From contig NC_067207.1 in assembly GCF_026262505.1 (NCBI RefSeq), forward strand, positions 9,640,082 to 9,704,081: a stretch of 64,000 nucleotides of DNA. The letters run 5' to 3'. Both the position numbers and the translations under genes were made by a program. This DNA comes from Trichomonas vaginalis G3. Lineage: Eukaryota > Parabasalia > Trichomonadida > Trichomonadidae. The notes beneath the pieces are model-generated. The model did no database searches. It saw only the letters and a list, made by a program, of their open reading frames with translations, and was not told where the DNA came from. Position 1 is the first letter of the stretch. Every line of letters starts with the position of its first letter. This document shows positions 31,789 through 40,234 of this stretch, piece after piece.

Positions 31789-33233
31789 ACAAAAATAAAA
31801 TGTTTTGTGAATTCAATTTAGCCGGCCTCAAAGGAAAAATAATACATTAATAAAGATCTAATTAAGATCAAATAATGTTGCTTAAAAACGTACCGAATAG
31901 AATTAATTACTCTCAATATAAGTTTTGATTAAGGGTATAGTCCACTAAAAATTTTTAAGTTTTGACAATGAAAATAAGCTCTGTGACCATGTAAATATAT
32001 ATCTATGCAAAACGAGAGGTTATGCCATAATTTTTTTAGTTATCAAATTTTCCTTTTTTTGAGAGAAGTCTCTCAATAATTTGAGAAGAATCTTTGATAT
32101 AAAGAGATACACATTTGTAGAACGAAGTAAGTGTTTTCCAAACATTTTATATGTTCATCCTGTATAACAATATAAAGCTGCATAGTGCCATCTTGTGCGT
32201 TTGCTATTTTATGTACTTTTCATTGAGATAATCCCTCTTCTCGGGTGATTTTAACAGTCAACTCAATTTTAAAATAAAGATTTCATCAAAATGATTTCGA
32301 AATTCGGATATTGATTATATAAATAGCACTGTTAACATATTTTGGATGAGTAAAAAATACCTTGTTTTGTATGCATTTAGTACACCTTTATTTTTGATTA
32401 AAACTATAAAATTTTTATTCCTTATATAATAAATAGTATATGTTACATAAACATGAAATTCAATAGCATTCAATTTGGATTTTTTAGATTTGGTAAATTT
32501 TAGAAGAAATAAAATCAGCAATCAAAATAAAGAAACTTTTTTGTATCTTCTATGATTACCTTTTGGTACTAAATTTTGCATTAATAAGTAAATTATCTGT
32601 ATTATTCTGTGAGCACAAGCCCTCAGTTATGCTGGTAGTGAATGAGGAATCGTCATTTTGCGAAGAGAACGCGATTATTAAGGTAATTTTGAGAATTGTC
32701 TTGAATTATTTAAAATTAAAGTTAATTGAATAGGTAGGATAACTAGCCTTTGCTAAATTTGTATAATTTGACCTTATTCTAGTTGGATCTGAGAATATTT
32801 TGCTGAAATAATAAATTATATCGCCGATTTATGAAATTTCTCTGATGGGACCGACTCGCTGAAACGTATTAGTGTTAATGGTAACTTGTCTGAATTTTCA
32901 AATTTTTTTCGAAATCCAAAAAATCACAAACAAAAGCATCAAAATTAGATTTGCATTTAAGGTTTTCATTTTTTTTTGGAAAATAAAAATATTTTTTCCC
33001 CAATAAAGTTTATTTTTACTTTTGAGAGGAATAGAAACGTTATTTTGGAATTTTGAAACGACAGAAATGTTCCATTTTTAATGTAGATTCTAAAATGGGG
33101 TCAAATTTTTGATTGAACCGTTATCCATTGAAAAACCTCGATTTTAAAATGTTATTCCAAAATATTCATCTAATGATATAGTATATATTTATTAATTATT
33201 ACTTTTTATTCAATTTTCACTTTTGGCGGGATT

Positions 33234-33238
33234 TCATT
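33234..33238 (+). promoter_or_regulatory. Candidate initiator for the transposase
   Basis: TCATT with +1 at 33236, 16 bases before the transposase ATG. It implies the element carries its own trichomonad-style promoter. Confidence 0.4.
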
Positions 33239-33251
33239 TTTTTGTTGTTGT

Positions 33252-34508
33252 ATGGGCCATATTGTTCACCCAAAACGGAAAACAAAGGCAATGCATAACA
33301 TTTTACTCCACGAACGTCGTCGACTCTCAGCGCGACAGATGCTTGGTGCTTGCATAATGACCGGAATGCCATATACAAAAGGTGCTCGCTTTCTTTCTCT
33401 TTGTGGAACTAAGCCCCCTGTGAAGAGTGGTGTCATGAGACAACAGAGATTTTGTGACGATAAGATTAGAAGACTTAAAAGTATTTCCCTAATGCTGTCG
33501 AGAAAGTCCTTCAGTGGTTACTTATCCATTGATGCAAGATGGACGCACAGGCGAAACTCGCCAAGTTGTACAGTAACTGCGCTCGATGCTGTCACAAAAA
33601 GAGTTCTTGCATGCGTGAACATCAACCATATTGGTGGAAACAGACAGCATGCTCAGTATTCCGGAGCTTCCAACAATATGGAAAGTGCTGGAACTCGAAT
33701 CATCTTGAAGCAATTAAAGAAATACAATATCTTGAAAGATGTTAAAGAGATTATTAAAGACCGAGATAACAAAAGTGTCTCTGTCTTTAAAGAATTTGGC
33801 GTCTCTCATCTTGAAAGATTCGATCCAGGTCATGTATCAAAAAATATCTCAAAAGATTTTACAAAGTTCTCAGCTTCTCATAAGACAGTTGAAGTTTTCA
33901 ACGACAAGACTCAGAAGATTGAAAAAATAGAGAGACCTTTCTGGGGTCTGAATGCAAGCCTAAGTATGTGGCTTTGGTCATGTTTTGCCGAAGAAAATAT
34001 TGACAAACGTACGAAAATGTGGGAGAATTGTGTCTACCATTACGTAGGCAATCATTCTTTTTGCGAACCGCACAATTACAAATGCTTTGAATGGCAAAAA
34101 GGTGTCAATTCGATCCAACTTCAATTCATGCTCTATGACTGGGTTCACAAATGGACACCCATAGTTTCCAAAGTTTCTTCCAAAATTGCATGCTATTTGG
34201 ACAAATCAAGAGCCTGGAAGAACATTAACATTAGAGTTAACGTTGCAATCTTAGAATGGAATGATCCAGAGCATTTTCTCGGAGATATACAAAAAGCATT
34301 ACATCTTCCCCCACTTCCAGAAGATTGTGTCAAATCATTTGAAGAGAATTGTTACTCCAAAATGATATTGAAACAAAAAACTGTTACAAAAGGTTCTAAA
34401 AAACAGAACAAATACAAAAAATCCATTCAGAGTGTACCAGGAGGAGATTATCAAGTTTTCAAGTCCGAATGGGAATCAGAAGACGAAGACATTGATGACT
34501 TTGATTAA
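33252..34508 (+). CDS. Kolobok-type DDE transposase
   Basis: 418 residues, open from ATG to stop. The order of motifs matches Kolobok transposases as I recall them: SIDARWTHRRNSPS (first Asp, D94; compare D-GRWDSPGHS), SGASNNMESAGT (compare SS-ME-G), IIKDRD (second Asp region, 170-172; compare TDRH), HLERFDPGHVSKNISKDF (compare HQYDVWHVAK--KK), then a CxxH pair C271/H274 in NHSFCEPH, and a candidate third acidic residue E335 in VAILEWND. It has an acidic C-terminal tail and no THAP zinc finger, which vertebrate relatives often have. It would bind the GGG termini and cut at TTAA. With no visible damage it could be the source driving the three smaller TTAA elements. Confidence 0.85.
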   Translation: MGHIVHPKRKTKAMHNILLHERRRLSARQMLGACIMTGMPYTKGARFLSLCGTKPPVKSGVMRQQRFCDDKIRRLKSISLMLSRKSFSGYLSIDARWTHRRNSPSCTVTALDAVTKRVLACVNINHIGGNRQHAQYSGASNNMESAGTRIILKQLKKYNILKDVKEIIKDRDNKSVSVFKEFGVSHLERFDPGHVSKNISKDFTKFSASHKTVEVFNDKTQKIEKIERPFWGLNASLSMWLWSCFAEENIDKRTKMWENCVYHYVGNHSFCEPHNYKCFEWQKGVNSIQLQFMLYDWVHKWTPIVSKVSSKIACYLDKSRAWKNINIRVNVAILEWNDPEHFLGDIQKALHLPPLPEDCVKSFEENCYSKMILKQKTVTKGSKKQNKYKKSIQSVPGGDYQVFKSEWESEDEDIDDFD

Positions 34509-34898
34509 CGAAAATTACATTTTATTTATTGTTTTTGTTTTTAATTAAATTATTATTATGCTCATTTTCTTATTTTGATTTTTTCTCATTATGATATAAA
34601 TAATTTATTAATGCATTTATCCAATAATTATGCTATGATATTTTTATGCCTTATTTCATTTCTCTTATATTTGATAATCTGGTAAAATATAGTTCAGACT
34701 ATAATCATTTTAGATTATTGATATATTTATATAGGTTAGAATAAAATTAGTTTCATTTTCTACTTTTATTTTGAATTAATAATTTATAATATCAAATATT
34801 ATGGCGTAACCTCTCCTTTAAAATATAGATATATATAGGCCTATAGAGTTTATTGGCACTCTCAAAACTCTAGAATTTTGAGTTTACTATACCCTTAA

Positions 34899-37141
34899 AA
34901 TCGTCCAAAATTGTAAAAATAAAGCTTTTTTGATATGATAAAATATTTTAATCTTCACATTTTAACACGATATATGCACAAGAGGTAGGGCAACGATAGA
35001 AAATTTTTGGAAAAAAAGTTCGGAGATCTTAAACGTATCATATTCCCTGCATGGTTTGGTATCTTCCGCCATGCGTTGTGCCAAACATATTGACACTTTC
35101 CAATAATTAATTTATGGTATGAGTCACAAAGTTAGATTATAAAAAGAAAGTAAATAATTGCAATTAGAAATCATATATGTCGGAAATCAAATGTTGATGA
35201 GCAGAAACCTTTTACTCATCATAAAAGAGATAAATCACTAAAGATTTGTATACATAATTAATTTGATATTTGGTGCTCGAAAACTGTCTGATGGGACTCC
35301 TCCAAAATGAACCAATCTATCGCTGAGGACCAAATTAGATGATGTGGATGGTGTATTCTCTAATTCTAACTTAGGAAGAATGGGAACAAAACGAATGACG
35401 ACAACAACATGTCAAACATAGATTAAATATCTATGAATCAATAAAGTATACGTGCATTGAAGGTGATAACGATCACTTGAGGCTTATAACTCTTTGACTA
35501 AATTATGCAATAAAATATAATCATTTTTTATTTTTATACTGATAGTAATTAATATACTATCCTGCTTAATAAATGGTATGATCAAATTTGTTTGAAAATT
35601 TAATTATGTATATGAAACTATGTCTTCTATATAAAAATCAAAATTTTCGGACGAACCTAGATTGAAGCTTTATGAAAATCTATCATTTTTGTTAATTGAG
35701 TTAATATGAATCTTTTACATATGTATATATAGCATTGATAGCTTATATAATCATGGTTTATTCCATATTAACATATTTTTTCAGTTAAATTTGTTAATAA
35801 TATCATGTAACAAATTAATTCAAGATTAGAATGTCTACAAAATGCTAAACAAATAAGAACAAAATACGATTTCTCGACTTAAATTTTAATATGGAGTAGT
35901 TTTTCGTTTAAATCTAATTAAAAATGAATAAAAACTTATCTTGTACTATTTTCATTCAAAGATTTTAATAATGTAAATCATGCATTTTCATAATTCAGTA
36001 CAGTTCTTTTTAGAATTAAAGTTGATGAGGATGATATTTGTGATTTAAAATAATTTGTTAATGTTCATTTTATTATTATCACCTTGTGGTATGCCCTAAA
36101 GCAATAGCATTATCAATTCTGCTGAATTGATCAACTCAAAATTCCAAAAAAAATTCAAAATTTCAAAAATGAAATTAAACAATCTGAATTTTCACATGAA
36201 AAATCAATTTCGAAAAAAATTTGGAAAATCAAAGTATTTGATAATTAGTCAAATAATCAATTTACATCGTTTTTACTCATAAAAAACAACTAATTTTTGA
36301 TTTTGATATCATATTTGATAAATACTCATTCCAGAGTTGACGTAATGTATTAATTATTGTTAGAGATATTGCTTTCGCAGCAAAATTCTTATTTCATGAA
36401 AGAAAAAAAAAATGATTTTATTCCAACAAAAACAAGTAAACAGATGAATGGAAACGTACTATATTTTCATAAATGTAGTAATCAGCATGTCGGCTTTTGT
36501 TTATCATGTTCGAGTCAAAATGTATTAACTTGTAATAAGAAATATTCGAAGATTATATGAAGTATTGAGCATTCTTTGTAGAAATATTTGTAATTCATTA
36601 CTAACATATATAATAAAGTTGTTTTTTTTCCCTTATTGCAATAATTTTGTCTGATTTTAATAACTTTTCATGTATACGAGTTGTGTGAATATGCATCATA
36701 ATATGCGTAAATACACTTATTTGTTGCATGCTAAGTTCGGTCAACGATAGAAATTGAGTGGAAATTAATCGTCGAGGAAGTATGATTATGTAAAGTAAAA
36801 AAATGTTGTGGGATTTTTAATATTATATATTATTTTATAATAAAATTTTTTTGAGTCATTTTAAGAAGCACATATAATTTTTTGAATTTAAAAATTAAAG
36901 TAGTGTCAAACGAATTTATCACTTAATTTAATACTCAGATTTCTTAAAATTAATGAAAAAAAGGTTTTCTGAGAACTTTTTGAGAATGGTTTTCAAATTC
37001 CATTATTGAAAATATATAGGTATTGTATGAAATTCAAACTCTATATTTATTAAAATTCTAAATTTTTAATAAAATAACTTTTCAGAGGAATATGATTTTG
37101 AATGGTTGATTAATAAGTATAAAAATGTCTACGATTTTAAG
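34899..37141. other. Intergenic, AT-rich, repeat fragments
   Basis: No supported gene. A 25-base word at 34975-34999 (TGCACAAGAGGTAGGGCAAC and five more bases) recurs in inverted orientation with one mismatch at 61465-61489. Stem-loops include TGATGAG/CTCATCA near 35192-35220 and AGGTGAT/ATCACTT near 35460. A Cys-containing 67-codon frame at 36357-36560 starts at TTG and is not convincing. Confidence 0.4.
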
Positions 37142-37453
37142 GAGGGAATTGTTCCTTATGAGGTATACATCATAACTATATACCTCATAAGGAACAATTC
37201 CCTCTTGATAGCTGGGAAACTTTCTCTGAATAACTTATCATTTGGAGAAAGTTTCCCAGCTATCTATTAGAAACTAAAGGCTGTGAGGCACTAATATATA
37301 ATCAGTGCCTCATAGCCTTTAGTTTTTATTAAAAACGAGAAAACTTGTTCGAAATGATAAACAAATTTCGAACAAATTTCTCGTTTTAAGGAGGGAATTG
37401 TTCCTTATGAGGTATACATCATAACTATATACCTCATAAGGAACAATTCCCTC
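37142..37453. repeat. Array of five hairpins with ~62-bp centre spacing
   Basis: H1 37142-37204: perfect 26-bp stem, 11-base loop (arm starts GAGGGAATTGTTCC). H2 37207-37264: perfect 20-bp stem, 18-base loop (arm starts GATAGCTGGG). H3 37271-37325: 22-bp stem with one G-T pair, 11-base loop (arm starts AAACTAAAGGC). H4 37332-37387: 23-bp stem with a small internal bulge, 9-base loop (arm starts AAAACGAGAAA). H5 37391-37453: same as H1. Centres fall at 37173, 37235.5, 37298, 37359.5 and 37422. H1 and H5 are identical including flanks (37135-37210 equals 37384-37459, 76 bases), giving a super-period of 249. Gaps between hairpins are only 2-6 bases. No ORF spans it. It lies 260 bp left of the Maverick. 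Confidence 0.9.
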
Positions 37454-37663
37454 TTGATATCCTGGATATTTTTGAATATATTTTTTTAATTAAAGTTCTC
37501 AAAAGTATTATCAAAAGTGATTTTTTAAAAAATATCTCCAATTAATTAACTAATTAAAAGTATTATATTTTTAAAATTAAATAATTTTTCAATTTTTTTG
37601 AAGGAATTGAGATACTTCCCACGACAATAAAATTGAGAGGTTTACATTCTGACTGATCTTAGC

Positions 37664-37698
37664 ATGCAACATATTTGCGACGAATAATGTGGTTGCAT
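37664..37698. repeat. Imperfect stem-loop between array and Maverick
   Basis: ATGCAAC (37664-37670) pairs with GTTGCAT (37692-37698), with further imperfect pairing inside. Its centre, 37681, is 259 bases from H5, near the next expected multiple of the array period, so it may be an older unit. Confidence 0.45.
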
Positions 37699-37713
37699 AA
37701 TGGAGGTGCTAAA

Positions 37714-37919
37714 AGTAGTAGGATATGACGGGTTTTGTGACTTTTTTTGTTACATCTATATATAGACTATGCATTAAAATATATTTATTTATAAATCATT
37801 AAAAAATTAACATTAATTTTAAAATAATTTATTTTTTTATCTTTTATAAAAGAAGCTATATATAGATGATGTCAGATATTCCGCGATTAATTAAACATTG
37901 TTTAAATCCTGAATGGGTT
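37714..37919 (+). repeat. Maverick left terminal inverted repeat
   Basis: About 205 bp matching the complement of the right end at 58259-58461, with about five differences. The repeat runs into the first codons of the leftmost ORF. Confidence 0.9.
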
Positions 37920-38456
37920 AAACCTCAATTTAAAAATGAAGATTGTGAATTATTAAATGAATATGAAAGCCAAAATAAGCTAATGAGGTATAAATATAAT
38001 GATAAAGAATATTTAATTTCATGGAATCAATGGAGTCATAATCAAAGACCTCATAAACGAGAAGAAGAAATTGAAAATAATGAAATGGAAATCATTGATG
38101 ACATTAAAGAGGATGGAATTCCTAAATTTTGTAGAAAAACCTTTAGAACTAAGTTAGGAGCATATAAACGTAGAGTATTAAATCCTGAATATCTTAAACA
38201 TCAATTTAAAAAGGAAGACTGTGAATTATTAAACGCTAATGAATATGAAAATGCTAAATCAAAACTGAGATATAAATATATTGGAAGTGATGAAAGGTGT
38301 AAAGATAAAGATAAAGTTTATTCAGTTTCATATAATAACTGGCACACGTTAGGGATAAGAAAACATTTAGGAGATTATGGGAAATGTTCTGAATTCTTTA
38401 AATCTAGTATGTACGAGAGAGTAAAAGAAATTAGAAATAATTATTTTCATGAATAA
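37866..38456 (+). CDS. Maverick ORF with duplicated LNPE-CELLN-YKY unit
   Basis: 196 residues with the same ~50-residue unit twice: LNPEWVKPQFKNEDCELLN then RYKY..KEYLISWNQW, and LNPEYLKHQFKKEDCELLN then RYKY..YSVSYNNW. This looks like a small repeated domain, perhaps DNA- or protein-binding; the family is not recognised. Its first ~18 codons lie inside the terminal repeat. Confidence 0.65.
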   Translation: MMSDIPRLIKHCLNPEWVKPQFKNEDCELLNEYESQNKLMRYKYNDKEYLISWNQWSHNQRPHKREEEIENNEMEIIDDIKEDGIPKFCRKTFRTKLGAYKRRVLNPEYLKHQFKKEDCELLNANEYENAKSKLRYKYIGSDERCKDKDKVYSVSYNNWHTLGIRKHLGDYGKCSEFFKSSMYERVKEIRNNYFHE

Positions 38457-38529
38457 AAGATTCACTACCATAATGAAATAAAAAAATTTTTTAAAAAATA
38501 AACTTCTTACGAAAAATTAAAACTTAGTT

Positions 38530-38913
38530 ATGTTTATTATTTTATTTTTTATTTTGTATGAAATGAGCGTCAAAACTAACAACGTTAAAAAATTAGGATT
38601 CACAAACGAGGAAATAAAGGATATATTAGATGAGATGTGTTATGAAGTTAGTAAATATTATTTAAGAAATTGTCAAAAATTTGCCGAGTTATTAAATGAT
38701 TTAGATTATGATGGAAAAATGAATAAAGATGATGTTATAAATTTCTTATATCCTACATCTGAAGAAGAAAAACCTAAAGAACCTGATGTTTTCCCCGAAT
38801 ATTATGAAGAACGGATTAAAGATGATGAATACAATGAAATTGAAAGACTGAAAAAAATAAGAGATGAAATAGATGAAAAAATTAAGGAATTAAGAGAAGT
38901 TGAAAAAATATAA
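38530..38913 (+). CDS. Maverick ORF, acidic coiled-coil-like
   Basis: 127 residues, helical and acidic (EERIKDDEYNEIERLKKIRDEIDEKIKELREVEK at the end is probably coiled coil). Its function is not recognised. The frame opens with a hydrophobic stretch before MSVKTNN, and the real start may be that internal Met. Confidence 0.55.
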   Translation: MFIILFFILYEMSVKTNNVKKLGFTNEEIKDILDEMCYEVSKYYLRNCQKFAELLNDLDYDGKMNKDDVINFLYPTSEEEKPKEPDVFPEYYEERIKDDEYNEIERLKKIRDEIDEKIKELREVEKI

Positions 38914-40234
38914 TGAAAATGAAGTAGAGGGTTTAATGAATATCCCAGCTTCAGAATCAGAAGTACAGAAATCTCATGAAAAAGATATAAAAATTATGTC
39001 TCAGAATCAACACAAAATTTATTAGATGGTGAAAATAGACAAACACTTTCAGAAGAAGGTACTAAATTTATTCGTAAACATAAGTTACAATTTTATTGAT
39101 AATGAAGAATACCCATGTATCCTACTTTCACCACCTTTAGATTCCGAAAAATTCAAAAAGCACTAAAAAAAAAACGTGACATATGCAACTAATACGATTA
39201 AGAAAGAAGATCATGATATTTACACAAATTATTATTTAAATAAATGCACAGGTGTTGATAAAGTTTTTGATTTATTAGATAAAATATCAAAAGAAACCAT
39301 TGGAACATATAAAATTTTGTGTGATTGTGGTTTCATTATTGAAGATACCAATAATGTTTCATATGAAAGAACAGCACCGAAGGAAGATGAAGTGGAAAGG
39401 TCTATACATTCGTTATTAAGAAATAAAAGATATGAAAACGTATAAGCATTATATTTATTCATTTATTTCAGAAAAATGGAAGCAACCCATAAACATCTTC
39501 TCATCATTTCATAGCTATTCATACATTCCTTTTCAAAGTTGTGAAATTAAATAAGACAGGAATTAGATTTAATGTATCAGGGTACGCATTCTTAAGTAAA
39601 TTAAAATGTATTCGTCACGTCGCAGATGATAAAAATTTATGTGTTCTTAATTCATTTTATGGGCTTTAAAAAATAAACTTTATTTTTATTTATTTTTAAA
39701 TTTTTTATTCTTACAATAAATGAACAAAACGGAACAGCTAAAATGAATGATAATCAAATTAGAGCAGAAGGTAGAAGGTTATTTAAACGCTTCTATAACA
39801 TTCCTGATGGTGTTAATCCTAAAACTCGTAGAAGCTATTTAAATGAAGCAATAGATGCATATGAAGGGTTTGACAATTTCATCAGAAAGTGAGAGATTAG
39901 CGAGAATGTTAAATGTTAATATTGATTTCTATTTATTGTGATCCTCAACAGAAGACGTGGACATAAATAAGGTAGACTTTCCATTAGTGGAATCAATAAT
40001 GATAGATCCAGAATTTGAAACAGTAAATATTTTATTAACACAGAGTCCATGTGGAAAACTTCACGCTGACAGAATAACAGACGTTGAAGCACTCACCGGC
40101 TATAAAGTTTGTCCATATTGTAAAGAAGAAGTTTATTCTATCCGTGATGATCCAGAAAGGAAAAACCAAAAAGATTTTTAAAGCATTGTGAGAAATGTAA
40201 AGAAAATAATGGAAGATTAATTCAAGACGTTCAA
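38914..40234 (+). other. Maverick left-arm small frames
   Basis: It contains short frames typical of the left arm: 39176-39445 (89 residues, unknown), a 49-residue basic frame at 39743-39892 (MNDNQIRAEGRRLFKRFYNI onward), and 39957-40181 (74 residues, with CPYC and HADRI..VEALTGY, possibly a zinc-ribbon piece). Parts between them look decayed. None can be assigned a function. Confidence 0.5.

Larger units (their letters stand above)
31933..34894 (+). mobile_element. 2.96-kb Kolobok-type DNA transposon, apparently complete
   Basis: TTAA at 31929-31932 and 34895-34898 encloses an element starting GGGTATAGT and ending ACTATACCC. Inverted similarity continues inward in patches: GAGAGGTTATGCCATAAT at 32014-32031 pairs with 34798-34815 with one mismatch, at about 80 bases from each end. 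One transposase ORF (33252-34508) is intact. A subterminal CTCTCAA...TTGAGAA at 32070-32087 links it to the smaller elements. The TTAA duplication and the transposase motifs both point to the Kolobok superfamily. Confidence 0.87.

Noticed and set aside
36357-36560. 67-codon frame with several cysteines
   Set aside because: It starts at TTG, the Cys spacing fits no zinc motif I know, and nothing similar is nearby.
37142-37453. CRISPR-like array
   Set aside because: The repeated entity is a fold, not a sequence; there are no constant repeats with unique spacers and no cas genes, and the setting is a eukaryotic genome.
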